Source of the DNA: Frankiales bacterium
GTDB lineage: Bacteria; Actinomycetota; Actinomycetes; Mycobacteriales; SCTD01
DNA length: 41,536 nt
NCBI GenBank assembly: GCA_025965935.1
Contig: JAOPVZ010000072.1
Span: forward strand, 1 to 41,536
Direction of reading: 5' to 3'
Shown here: positions 15,075-24,419 of the stretch, piece by piece
How the letters are laid out: each line of letters starts with the position of its first letter
How positions within the stretch are numbered: the first letter of the stretch is position 1
Translations under genes and position numbers: made by a program
The notes under the pieces: generated by a model
Seen by the model: the letters and a program-made list of their open reading frames with translations, nothing else
Told to the model about the DNA's origin: nothing
Databases searched by the model: none

Positions 15075-15848
15075 ATGAGCAGGCTGCGCGACGAGCTCCG
15101 CGACCCGTGGGGGGCGCTCCTGGCCGGCATCGCCGGCGGCGTGTCCTGGGCCGCTGCTGGCGTGATCGCCGCGGGGGTACCTCCCGTCGCGCTCGGCATC
15201 GGGATCGGTGCAGCCGTGTACGGCGTGAAGGTGGCCGTCGGCGCGTTGACCGGCGGCGACCGCCCGCCGGAGCAGCCCGCGCCGGCGCGGCCGCGGTACG
15301 GGACGCCGGCCTTCGCCTGGCTCAAGCGGGCGGACGCCGCGACCCGCAGCCTGGAGGACATGGCCCGGCAGGCCGGCACCGCTACCGCCACCGATCTCGC
15401 GGTCCGGCACGCCGCCGACGAGGCGCGAAGCATCCTCAACGACATGCAGCGGCTCGGAGGCCAGTCGGCGGCGGTCATGGCAGCGATGGGTCGCGTCGAC
15501 GCGCCCGGTCTCGAGGCCGAGGCCGCCCGACTCCAGGCCGCCGCGTCCGCCTCCCCGGGTGACGCCTCGGCGCAGCAGTCCTACCAGGCCTCGCGGGACC
15601 GGCTCGCGGTCCGTGACCGGCTGCAGCAGGCCGGCCAGGCGCTCGACGGCCGGTTGCAGGCCTCCGCCCTCGGGCTCGAGGGGCTGGTGGCGCGGGTCGC
15701 CGAGCTGTCCGCGACCGCCAACGCCGTCGGCCAGCTCGACCCGACAACCCAGGACCTCGAAGACATCACGACCGAGCTCGACGGGCTGCGCGTCGGGCTG
15801 GCCGACGTCGAGCAGGTGGCGCGCAAGGCCCTCGGCGCCGCCGGCTGA
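15075..15848 (+). CDS. Membrane-anchored coiled-coil protein of unknown function
   Basis: 257 residues. A Gly/Ala-rich hydrophobic pair of segments (about 12-57: ALLAGIAGGVSWAAAGVIAAG, ALGIGIGAAVYGVKVAVGAL) is followed by a Pro-rich linker and a long Ala/Leu/Gln/Glu-rich helical region with coiled-coil character to the C-terminus. No catalytic motif is visible. The ATG at 15075 lies 4 nt after the VWA gene stop (the track start at 14997 overlaps that gene), so the two are co-transcribed and may act together at the membrane. I do not recognise a named family. Confidence 0.75.
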   Translation: MSRLRDELRDPWGALLAGIAGGVSWAAAGVIAAGVPPVALGIGIGAAVYGVKVAVGALTGGDRPPEQPAPARPRYGTPAFAWLKRADAATRSLEDMARQAGTATATDLAVRHAADEARSILNDMQRLGGQSAAVMAAMGRVDAPGLEAEAARLQAAASASPGDASAQQSYQASRDRLAVRDRLQQAGQALDGRLQASALGLEGLVARVAELSATANAVGQLDPTTQDLEDITTELDGLRVGLADVEQVARKALGAAG

Positions 15849-15872
15849 GCCCGTCGCCGCCCGCGGGTCGCC

Positions 15873-15878
15873 TAGGTT
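15873..15878 (+). promoter_or_regulatory. -10 element (TAGGTT) of the HAD gene, probable leaderless transcript
   Basis: TAGGTT, 7 nt, then the GTG at 15886, with no RBS. Same geometry as the lat, amidohydrolase and lnt promoters. Confidence 0.45.
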
Positions 15879-15885
15879 CTCGGAC

Positions 15886-16362
15886 GTGCGTCCGCTGGCG
15901 GTCTTCGACATCGACGGGGTGCTGGCCGACGTCCGGCACCGCGTCCACCACCTGGAAGGCAGGCGCAAGGACTGGGGCGGCTTCTTCGGCGCCGCACCGC
16001 GAGACGGCGTGCACGAGGAGGGTCGGGCCCTCGCTCTCGAGGCTGCCCACGACTGCGACCTCGCTTACGTGACCGGCCGTCCGGAGTGGTGCCGCGCCGA
16101 CACCGAGGACTGGCTGCAGGCCCACCGGTTGCCGGCAGGGCAGCTCATGATGCGGCGCAGCGGCGACCACCGGCCGGCCGCGCAGGCGAAGCTACGGCTG
16201 CTGGAGGAGCTGGCCGACGGACGGACGGTGGCGGTCGTGGTGGACGACGATCCTGACGTCTGCGACGCCTACGAGGCCGCCGGCTTCGCCGTCCTGCGCG
16301 CCACCTGGGCGCCGCGCTCGGACACCCTCCACCGCGCTCAGGAGGAGGACGGCCGCACCTGA
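15886..16362 (+). CDS. HAD-superfamily hydrolase (polynucleotide kinase 3'-phosphatase-like)
   Basis: A 158-residue protein with HAD motif I, FDIDGVLADVRHRVHHL (Asp8, Asp10). Motif II is TGRPEWCRADTEDWLQ, with the Lys in QAKLRLLEEL and motif IV VVDDDPDVCDAYEAAG. The compact form without a large cap, and the YVTGRPE motif, resemble the phosphatase domain of phage-type polynucleotide kinase and related nucleotidases; the substrate is unproven. The start is the GTG at 15886 (the track extends to 15559). The 3' end overlaps pabB by 25 bp, tail to tail. Confidence 0.85.
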   Translation: MRPLAVFDIDGVLADVRHRVHHLEGRRKDWGGFFGAAPRDGVHEEGRALALEAAHDCDLAYVTGRPEWCRADTEDWLQAHRLPAGQLMMRRSGDHRPAAQAKLRLLEELADGRTVAVVVDDDPDVCDAYEAAGFAVLRATWAPRSDTLHRAQEEDGRT

Positions 16363-17438
16363 GCCAGCGCCGCGAGAACCGGCTCGGCCTTGGCGTGGGC
16401 CTCCCGCACCTCACTCTCAGGGTCGCTCCCCCAGGTGATGCCGCCACCCGCCCACAGGTGGACCTGCCCGTCCGCCGCCGCGATCGTCCTGATGCTCAGC
16501 CCGAGGTCGACACCGCCAGGCCAGAGGAAGCCCAGCGCCCCCATGCTGACGCCCCGACCCACCGGCTCCAGGTCCGCCAGCAGCCGGCAGGCGGCATGCT
16601 TCGGGGCGCCGGTGACCGAGCCGCCCGGCACCACGGCCCGCAGCACGTCCAGCACGGTCACGCCGTCCGCGAGCCGGCCGGCGACCGTCGAGGACGCGTG
16701 CCACAGCCCGGCCCAGTCGCTCGTCGCGTACAGCTCCTCCACCTCGACCGACCCCGCCCGGGTCACCCGCGCCAGGTCGTTGCGCTCGAGATCGACGATC
16801 ATGACGTGCTCCGCCCGGTCCTTGTCGCTGTGCAGGAGCGCGTCCCGTTCGCGGGCGGTGCCCTTGATCGGCACCGTGCTGATCCGGTCGCCGTCCACGC
16901 GGACGAGCTGCTCGGGCGACGCGCTGGCCACGACCCAGTCCTCACCGCCGAGCCAACCGGCGTACCGGGCTCCCGGCAGTCCTGCGACCGCCGCCGCCAA
17001 GGCCAGCGGGTCGCCGCGGAACGGTGCCTGCCGATGACCGACGACGTTCGCCTGGTAGACGTCGCCCCGGGCGATCGCCCGCCGGACAACCTCGACCGCG
17101 GCTGCGTGCTCGCTGTCGGTCCAGCTGGTGACCCACTCCCCCACGTGGGCGCCGCCGACCGGCGGGGCGTCGGCCGGTCCCCGGTGGTAGGCGACCGCGA
17201 CGACCTCGGGCACCGCGACCGGGCTCGGGCGGCCGCGCGGCACCGCACCCAGCTGCGCGCAGCCCACCGCACCGAGCAGCAGGGCCACCGCGGTGTCCCC
17301 CCGCTGCGTCGCCGGCTCACCGGCGAGCCCGTGCGAGCCGAGGAACCCCTCGAGCTCGGCCGGGTCCTGGCTCTCGAGGCGCTCGAGCTCGATGAGCCCG
17401 GTGCGCCATGCCGCGGGTCGACCGGGGGGCGTGTGCAC
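16338..17438 (-). CDS. pabB: Aminodeoxychorismate synthase component I / chorismate-binding protein
   Basis: A chorismate-utilising enzyme of 366 residues that aminates chorismate toward 4-aminobenzoate and folate. The C-terminal chorismate-binding domain is complete: GDVYQANVVGHRQAPF, ASASPEQLVRV, the catalytic-Lys motif STVPIKGTARER, VDLERNDLARV, PGGSVTGAPKHAA, and WAGGGITWGSDPESE. The N-terminal region is short and variable, as in PabB and not TrpE. The PIKGT Lys is characteristic of PabB; anthranilate and isochorismate synthases differ there. No pabA or pabC lies next to it. The start is the GTG at 17438. Salvage or isochorismate roles are less likely. Confidence 0.88.
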   Translation of the reverse strand: MHTPPGRPAAWRTGLIELERLESQDPAELEGFLGSHGLAGEPATQRGDTAVALLLGAVGCAQLGAVPRGRPSPVAVPEVVAVAYHRGPADAPPVGGAHVGEWVTSWTDSEHAAAVEVVRRAIARGDVYQANVVGHRQAPFRGDPLALAAAVAGLPGARYAGWLGGEDWVVASASPEQLVRVDGDRISTVPIKGTARERDALLHSDKDRAEHVMIVDLERNDLARVTRAGSVEVEELYATSDWAGLWHASSTVAGRLADGVTVLDVLRAVVPGGSVTGAPKHAACRLLADLEPVGRGVSMGALGFLWPGGVDLGLSIRTIAAADGQVHLWAGGGITWGSDPESEVREAHAKAEPVLAALAQVRPSSS

Positions 17439-17618
17439 AGCGCGTTACCCGAACTGCCTGACGGTCGTTGCCTTCAGTGGGATCCTGATACAGCCGACAA
17501 CTTCAGCAACGGGGTTGTGACAACGGACACACCAAGTAGGAACGAACACCCCGGCCACGAAGGCAACAACGCGAGAGCGACCCAGCCGGCACCACCGAGA
17601 CGAAGAAGACGAAGCAAG
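17439..17618. promoter_or_regulatory. Divergent pabB/DUF5999 intergenic region with CAAC/GTTG half-sites
   Basis: Alternating CAAC (17507-17510), GTTG (17514-17517) and CAAC (17521-17524) form two overlapping inverted repeats, including GTTG-TGA-CAAC. TTGTGA (17515-17520), 16 nt and TAGGAA (17537-17542) form a weak promoter for the DUF5999 gene. A regulator binding the half-sites would overlap the -35. Confidence 0.35.
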
Positions 17619-17816
17619 ATGAAGTGCCAGCACTACCCCCACTGCCCGCCGGCCGACGCCGCTGACCACGACGCGGCGCGCGTCGTGAGCGCGCACCCCG
17701 AGCAGGGCTGGAACCTCCTGTGCAACGGCGTCGTCGTCTTCGACGACACCGGTGAGCTCCTCCCCGACCGCCAGGTGGTGGCGCCGCACCGGCCGCTGTG
17801 CCGGCGCGTGGCCTGA
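17619..17816 (+). CDS. DUF5999 family protein
   Basis: A 65-residue small protein recognised from the conserved actinobacterial pattern: MKCQHYPHCPPADAADHDAA, then HPEQGWNLLCNGVVVFDDTG, then LLPDRQVVAPHRPL. The Cys and His residues at the N-terminus (CQHYPHC) could bind metal. It sits inside a long shadow ORF in the track, starting at its internal ATG. The function is unknown in the family. It is monocistronic, with its 3' end facing gcvP. Confidence 0.85.
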   Translation: MKCQHYPHCPPADAADHDAARVVSAHPEQGWNLLCNGVVVFDDTGELLPDRQVVAPHRPLCRRVA

Positions 17817-17872
17817 CCGCTTCGCCCCGTTCCGCCCTGTGAGTCGGGCCGGCCCCGCGGCCGCGCCCGTGC

Positions 17873-20701
<2,829 letters not shown>

Positions 20702-20734
20702 GGGGGGCTCCTGAGGGCATGCTGACGCGGACCC

Positions 20735-20955
20735 TCCCCCTCTGTCATGGAGCCTGAGAGCTTCACCGCCCGCTGCCACTGCCATGACAACGATCGGCTT
20801 GCACCGTCGGCGAGGTCCCTGCCGCCACTGCCATGACAGCGCGGGCCCTGCTTTCCAGAGTCGCCCACCCCGAGCGGTCCGCTGGCCTGAGAGGTTGTCG
20901 GGGAGAGAATGCTCCTTCGGCGCCCGGCGCTGGCTGCGCAGGGACTCTCCCGCAG
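20735..20955 (-). ncRNA. Tandem glycine riboswitch (gcvT element) of gcvP
   Basis: Two aptamers read on the minus strand. Aptamer 1 (about 20953-20856) has GCGGGAGAGTC, the conserved GCGCCGAAGGAGCA, CCTCTCAGGCC, GGACCG and the closing GACTCTGG. Aptamer 2 (about 20862-20735) starts with that CTCTGG and has CTCGCCGACGGTGCAAGCC, GTGAAGCTCTCAGGCTCC and the closing GACAGAGGGGG. These are the gcvT-element consensus blocks. The gcvP RBS lies 23 nt beyond the 3' end. GGCTCC inside aptamer 2 (20749-20754) can pair with GGAGCC of the RBS (20706-20711), suggesting translational control switched on by glycine. A 15-bp segment is duplicated inside aptamer 2. Confidence 0.93.
20775..20838 (-). repeat. 15-bp direct repeat inside glycine aptamer 2
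   Basis: GCCACTGCCATGACA (plus-strand reading) occurs at 20775-20789 and 20824-20838, 49 bp apart. On the RNA each copy presents UGUCAUGG, which is complementary to CCAUGACA just before the closing aptamer helix (20743-20750), so two competing 8-bp pairings are possible. Confidence 0.75.
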
Positions 20956-21096
20956 GGGTGATCGGCTGTCAGGAGCGTAACAGCGCAGGCAGCGCGCGAC
21001 ACCTGCCAACACGGGCGATCTCGGAGTGGACGTCTCGGTGCACGTCGCAGGGCACGTCTCCACCGTCACACCTGGCCGGCGTGCCCGGCGGTGCTG
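20956..21096 (-). promoter_or_regulatory. Promoter region of gcvP
   Basis: TACGCT at 20979-20974 on the minus strand is a plausible -10 about 20 nt upstream of the first aptamer; the hexamer 17 nt further upstream (GTGTCG) is a poor -35. Nothing else is recognisable between here and the merR stop at 21097. Confidence 0.35.
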
Positions 21097-21714
21097 TCAG
21101 GCGCTGGTGCGGCGCTTGCGGCGGCTGGCCAGCTCGTCACCGGGGTGCCCGTGCTCGGCGGCAGCCACCGCGTCCGCCGTGTCGCGGTGCGCCCGCTCAC
21201 CCGGGAGCGAGGCGAGGGTGCCCTCGACGTCGCGGACCTGCCGGCCGACCGCGATCGCGAAGACCGCCTGGCCGCCCTGCAGCAGGTCGACCATCTCGTC
21301 GGTACTGGTGCACTCGTAGACCGTGGTGCCGTCACTGATGAGGGTGACCTGCGCGAGGTCGTCCACACCGCGGTGGCGCAGCGTGCCGATCGCCGTGCGG
21401 ATGTTGGGCAGCGAGACCCCGGCGTCGAGCAGCTTCTTGACGACCTTGAGGACGAGGATGTCGCGGAACGCGTAGAGCCGCTGGGTGCCCGAGCCGGACG
21501 CCTCCCGGACGGTGGGCTCCACCAGACCGGTGCGAGCCCAGTAGTCCAGCTGCCGGTAGGTGATCCCCGCGGCGCTGCACGCCGTCGGTCCCCGGTAGCC
21601 GATGTCCTCGACGTGCCCACCCGGGCGCTCCTCGGCCGGCAGGTCGTCGAACAGGGTTCCCTGGAGAGTCACGGGGTGGCTGCCGCTCGTGGTGTCAGGC
21701 TCGTGCGCGTCCAC
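21097..21714 (-). CDS. MerR-family transcriptional regulator (Rv1830-like)
   Basis: A MerR-type regulator, 205 residues from the chosen start. The HTH is DIGYRGPTACSAAGITYRQLDYWARTGLVEPTV, followed by RLYAFRDILVLKVVKKLLDAGVSLPNIRTAI, which continues the DNA-binding domain and dimer helix; the effector part is short and carries no Cys cluster. The order gcvP-MerR-BFN-FtsR-GarA-GcvH matches M. tuberculosis Rv1832-Rv1826, making this the Rv1830 counterpart. The track start (21828) lies upstream of a good promoter (21770-21798), so I place the start at the GTG at 21714, after CGGAG. The C-terminus is a basic RRKRRTSA. Confidence 0.88.
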   Translation of the reverse strand: MDAHEPDTTSGSHPVTLQGTLFDDLPAEERPGGHVEDIGYRGPTACSAAGITYRQLDYWARTGLVEPTVREASGSGTQRLYAFRDILVLKVVKKLLDAGVSLPNIRTAIGTLRHRGVDDLAQVTLISDGTTVYECTSTDEMVDLLQGGQAVFAIAVGRQVRDVEGTLASLPGERAHRDTADAVAAAEHGHPGDELASRRKRRTSA

Positions 21715-21769
21715 CAGGTGCTCCGCTCTCGTCGTACCGGCCCGTGCTGCGGGAGTCGTGCTCTCGGGG

Positions 21770-21798
21770 ACGCTAGGAACCCTCGACCTCAGGGTCAA
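21770..21798 (-). promoter_or_regulatory. Sigma-70-type promoter of merR (TTGACC-N17-TAGCGT)
   Basis: TTGACC at 21798-21793 and TAGCGT at 21775-21770 on the minus strand, with exactly 17 bp between. The 12-bp core CTCAGGGTCAAC is shared with the garA promoter. Inverted CCCTCGACCT (21780-21789) and AGGTCGAGGG (21832-21841) bracket the -35. The predicted start site falls near 21763. Confidence 0.7.
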
Positions 21799-21847
21799 CG
21801 ACCTCGGCGGCGCGTCCCAAGCCTCCACCTCAGGTCGAGGGTGAGCT

Positions 21848-22342
21848 TCAGGCGTCCTTCTCGAAGTCCTCAGGAGAGATCGTGTCGAGGAACTCGCGGA
21901 AGCGCTCGACCTCGTCCTCCTGCTCGTCCGGGATGGCGATGCCGGCCTCGGCGAGCACAGCCTCCTCGCCCCGGATGACCGTGCCGGTCCGCATCGCCAG
22001 GGCGATGGCGTCGCTCGGCCGGGCGCTCACCGTCACGCCGCCGTCGAACGCAAGCTCGGCGTAGAAGACCCCGTCCCGCAGATCGCTGATCGTCACCGAC
22101 TGCAGGGGCCGATCGAGAGCCTCGAGCAGGTCCTTCAGGAGGTCGTGCGTCATCGGCCGCTGGGTGATCACGCCCTGCTGCGCGAACGCGATCGCGGTAG
22201 CTTCGACGGCGCCGATCCAGATCGGCAGGTAGCGGTCGCCGCCGGCTTCCTTCAGCAGCACGATCGGCTGCTGGCTGGGGAGCTCGACCCGGACCCCGAC
22301 CACGGTCAACTCGGTCGTGGCAGTGCCGTCGGGCTCGCTCAT
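21848..22342 (-). CDS. Bifunctional nuclease (BFN/DUF151) family protein
   Basis: A 164-residue BFN/DUF151 domain protein: TVVGVRVELPSQQPIVLLKEAGGDRYLPIWIG, then EATAIAFAQQG, RPMTHDLLKDLL, the central strand pair and ARPSDAIALAMRTG, with an acidic C-terminal tail. Plant BFN1-type members have DNase/RNase activity; in bacteria the role is unproven. It is the counterpart of M. tuberculosis Rv1829. The ATG at 22342 has TAAGGT 6 nt upstream, so a leaderless transcript of its own is possible besides read-through from ftsR. Confidence 0.92.
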   Translation of the reverse strand: MSEPDGTATTELTVVGVRVELPSQQPIVLLKEAGGDRYLPIWIGAVEATAIAFAQQGVITQRPMTHDLLKDLLEALDRPLQSVTISDLRDGVFYAELAFDGGVTVSARPSDAIALAMRTGTVIRGEEAVLAEAGIAIPDEQEDEVERFREFLDTISPEDFEKDA

Positions 22343-22348
22343 GCCCTG

Positions 22349-22354
22349 ACCTTA
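22349..22354 (-). promoter_or_regulatory. -10 element (TAAGGT) before the BFN gene
   Basis: TAAGGT ends 6 nt before the ATG at 22342 on the minus strand. The same hexamer contains AAGG, which could equally serve as a ribosome site, so the leaderless reading is uncertain. Confidence 0.35.
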
Positions 22355-22402
22355 CTCCGCGTGCCGAGGATCGTCAGCGGCCACAGCGGGTCATGGCCGA
22401 CG

Positions 22403-22459
22403 GGTGGGATCAGCGGTGGGATCAGCGGTGGGTCAGGGGTGGGTCAGGGGTGGATCAGC
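22403..22459. repeat. Five degenerate 11-12-bp tandem repeats between ftsR and BFN
   Basis: GGTGGGATCAGC (twice), GGTGGGTCAGG (twice) and GGTGGATCAGC run head to tail with no spacers. The last unit contains the ftsR stop codon; the rest lies in the 112-bp ftsR-BFN gap. A polymorphic slippage tract or a structured RNA linker is possible. It is not a CRISPR. Confidence 0.75.
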
Positions 22460-23207
22460 GACGCAGGCCGGGTGCGAGGCCGGCCTTGACGAGGGTCGCG
22501 TGCAGCTTCACCGACAGCGCCGCCAGCTCGCGCGCGACCTCGTCTGCCCGAGCCCGGGCCTCCGGGTTGCGCTGCCGGACGAGCGGAGTCACGACCTGCT
22601 CGACGAGGCCGATCTCGCGCTCCGCTGCGGACTTGAACGGCCGCAGGTGCCGAGCCTCGATCCCGAAGCGGGCCATCTCGGCCACCGTCTTGGCGACCAC
22701 CAGCGCGTCACCGTCGTAGTGGCTGCTGCCCGAGCGCGGGCTCACCAGCCCGAACTGCTCGAGCTGCTCGAGCTGCGCCGCCTCGAGACCGGCGGCGTCC
22801 AGCAGCTCGCGACGCGAGAGCCGCACCTCGCTGGCGTCAGGGCGGAACGCCTCCGGACCCGGCATCCCCTCGGCGGCGACCAGCGCCCGGGGCACCTTGG
22901 GGCCGGTGCTGCCTGTCGACGGCGGCTCGAGGCCGCGGTCGATCGCGTCGAGGTGCTCCTTGATCACCCGGAGCGGCAGGTAGTGGTCCCGCTGGGCGGA
23001 CAGCACGTACCGGAGCCGGCTCACGTCCTCCCGGGAGAACTTGCGATAACCGGAGGAGGTCCGCTCCGGCTTGATGAGCCCCTCGTCCTCGAGGAACCGG
23101 ATCTTGGAGATCGTCACGTCGGGGTACTCCGGGCGGAGCTGGCCCAGGACCTCGCCGATGCTCATGAACGCCCGGGAGGGCATGCCCGCAGTGTGGGGAA
23201 CGGCCAC
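22455..23207 (-). CDS. ftsR: MerR-family regulator FtsR
   Basis: A 250-residue regulator whose N-terminal HTH reads SIGEVLGQLRPEYPDVTISKIRFLEDEGLIKPERTSSGYRKFSREDVSRLRYVLSAQRDHYLPL. This is the signature of the actinobacterial FtsR/Rv1828 type, in which the HTH contains the unusual LRPEYPDVTISK stretch. C. glutamicum FtsR activates ftsZ; that role is inferred here from homology. A second helical domain follows (LSRRELLDAAGLEAAQLEQLEQFGLV), resembling a degenerate second winged helix. The GTG at 23207 lies 1 nt beyond the garA stop, so garA and ftsR form an operon. Its stop sits in a tandem repeat. Confidence 0.9.
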   Translation of the reverse strand: MAVPHTAGMPSRAFMSIGEVLGQLRPEYPDVTISKIRFLEDEGLIKPERTSSGYRKFSREDVSRLRYVLSAQRDHYLPLRVIKEHLDAIDRGLEPPSTGSTGPKVPRALVAAEGMPGPEAFRPDASEVRLSRRELLDAAGLEAAQLEQLEQFGLVSPRSGSSHYDGDALVVAKTVAEMARFGIEARHLRPFKSAAEREIGLVEQVVTPLVRQRNPEARARADEVARELAALSVKLHATLVKAGLAPGLRR

Positions 23208-23208
23208 C

Positions 23209-23757
23209 TCAGTGCCTCTCCTCGCTCGGCCGTGCGCCGGTGAGGAACACCAGCCGGTACTTGCCGATCTGGACCTCGTCGCCGCCGGCCAGCGTCGCGG
23301 TCTCGATCCGCTCTCGGTTGAGGTAGGTGCCGTTGAGGCTCCCGACGTCGCGCACGACGAACCCGCCGCCGTCGCGGACGAACTCGGCGTGCCGCCGCGA
23401 CACGGTGATGTCGTCGAGGAAGATGTCGCTGTCCGGATGCCGCCCCGCGGTCGTCACGTCGGCGTCGAGCAGGAACCGGGATCCGGCATTGGGCCCGCGC
23501 TTGACGACGAGCAGTGCCGAGCCCGGTGGCAGGGCCTCCGCGACGCCGGACTCGTGCTCGTCGGTGGTCTCGACCTCCGCTGCGGCCCCGTCGAGCGCGC
23601 CCTCAAGAGCGGACAGGGAGATCGTCGACGTGGTCTCCACGCCGCCTTCCTGCCCGGAACCCTGAGCTCCCTGGCCGGGTCGGCCGGTCGGAGCCCCGCA
23701 GCGCGCGCAGAAGCGGCTGTCGTCGGGGTTCTGCTGGCCGCACTGGGTGCAGAACAC
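23209..23757 (-). CDS. garA: GarA/OdhI-type FHA protein with N-terminal zinc ribbon
   Basis: A 182-residue phospho-switch protein. GarA/OdhI inhibits 2-oxoglutarate dehydrogenase until Ser/Thr kinases (PknG, PknB) phosphorylate the ETTS motif, here ETTST at 41-45. The FHA domain spans about 78-182, with LLVVKRGPNAGSRFLLD, GRHPDSDIFLDD, SRRHAEF and VGSLNGTYLNRE all nearly identical to M. tuberculosis GarA. Oddly, residues 1-22 form a CxxC...CxxC zinc ribbon (FCTQCGQQNPDDSRFCARCG) not found in mycobacterial GarA. The GTG start is forced by this motif. It is transcribed from a strong promoter at 23890-23918, and ftsR follows immediately. Confidence 0.93.
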   Translation of the reverse strand: MFCTQCGQQNPDDSRFCARCGAPTGRPGQGAQGSGQEGGVETTSTISLSALEGALDGAAAEVETTDEHESGVAEALPPGSALLVVKRGPNAGSRFLLDADVTTAGRHPDSDIFLDDITVSRRHAEFVRDGGGFVVRDVGSLNGTYLNRERIETATLAGGDEVQIGKYRLVFLTGARPSEERH

Positions 23758-23889
23758 GGTGTCGCCGCCTCCTCAGGTGCCGAGCGCAGGTGCAAGCGCG
23801 CGCCCACGAGGGCGTCTGCTTGCTGGTGCTCCCAGCCGGCCTGTCGAACCGCGGAGCGGTCGCACCGAGCCCTGGCGGGCGCAACCGGG

Positions 23890-23918
23890 AAACTAGTGGC
23901 GGCCGTGCTCAGGGTCAA
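23890..23918 (-). promoter_or_regulatory. Sigma-70-type promoter of garA-ftsR (TTGACC-N17-TAGTTT)
   Basis: TTGACC at 23918-23913 and TAGTTT at 23895-23890 on the minus strand with a 17-bp spacer, a near-consensus housekeeping promoter. The predicted start near 23883 leaves a leader of about 125 nt before the garA GTG. The -35 region shares CTCAGGGTCAAC with the merR promoter. Confidence 0.75.
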
Positions 23919-23948
23919 CCGGCGGTCGACAGTGGGCAGAACCGCACC

Positions 23949-23965
23949 CTCGACCCGAGGTCGAG
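23949..23965. terminator. Stem-loop after gcvH (CTCGACC-CGA-GGTCGAG)
   Basis: A perfect 7-bp stem with a 3-nt loop, 14 nt beyond the gcvH stop and about 30 nt upstream of the garA -35. There is no U-tract. It could terminate gcvH transcripts, or act as a regulator site, since the same CTCGACC/GGTCGAG arms recur around the merR promoter. Confidence 0.5.
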
Positions 23966-23978
23966 TCGGTCTGGCGCC

Positions 23979-24395
23979 TCACTGGCCGGTGAGGGCCTCG
24001 TACGCCGCCGCGTCCAGCAGCTCCGGCGCGGCCAGGGCAGCGTCGACACCACCGGCCGGGGCGATCTCCACCATCCAGCCCTCACCGTACGGGTCGCTGT
24101 TCACCAGCTCCGGGTTGGCGTCGAGGGCGTCGTTGCGCGAGGTGATGCTCCCGGCCAGGGGCGCGTAGACGTCCGAGACGCTCTTCGTCGACTCGACCTC
24201 ACCCATGCTCTGACCGGCGCTCACCTCGGTGCCGATCGTCGGGAGCGTCACGAAGACGATGTCGCCCAGGGCCTCCTGGGCGTAGTCGGTGATCCCGATG
24301 CGGAGGTGGTCCCCGACCGCCTTCACCCACTCGTGCTCAGCGGTGTACTTCACGTCGGCGGGGTTCAACACGGCCTCTTCCGGTCGGGCGGTCAC
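23979..24395 (-). CDS. gcvH: Glycine cleavage system H protein
   Basis: Lipoyl carrier protein of 138 residues that shuttles the aminomethyl group between GcvP and GcvT. The lipoyl Lys is Lys71 in GEVESTKSVSDVYAPLAG. Other family blocks are KYTAEHEWVK, RIGITDYAQEALGDIVFVTLP and NPELVNSDPYGEGWMVEI. The GTG at 24395 gives MTARPEEAVLNPADVKYT; an internal GTG just before LNPADVKYT is an alternative start. The start codon region contains a duplicated CGAACGTGACC. Its position beside garA and DUF881 genes matches Rv1826. Confidence 0.96.
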   Translation of the reverse strand: MTARPEEAVLNPADVKYTAEHEWVKAVGDHLRIGITDYAQEALGDIVFVTLPTIGTEVSAGQSMGEVESTKSVSDVYAPLAGSITSRNDALDANPELVNSDPYGEGWMVEIAPAGGVDAALAAPELLDAAAYEALTGQ

Positions 24396-24419
24396 GTTCG
24401 GGGGGTCACGTTCGTGGGG

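Noticed and set aside
13028-15478. 816-residue minus-strand ORF
   Set aside because: Antisense to the VWA and coiled-coil genes; Arg/Val/Gly-rich high-GC shadow with no family signal.
21715-21828. N-terminal extension of the MerR regulator (track start 21828)
   Set aside because: A TTGACC-N17-TAGCGT promoter lies inside it, and the GTG at 21714 has a usable ribosome site.
22403-22459. Possible CRISPR array
   Set aside because: Units are 11-12 bp, contiguous and without spacers; no cas genes.
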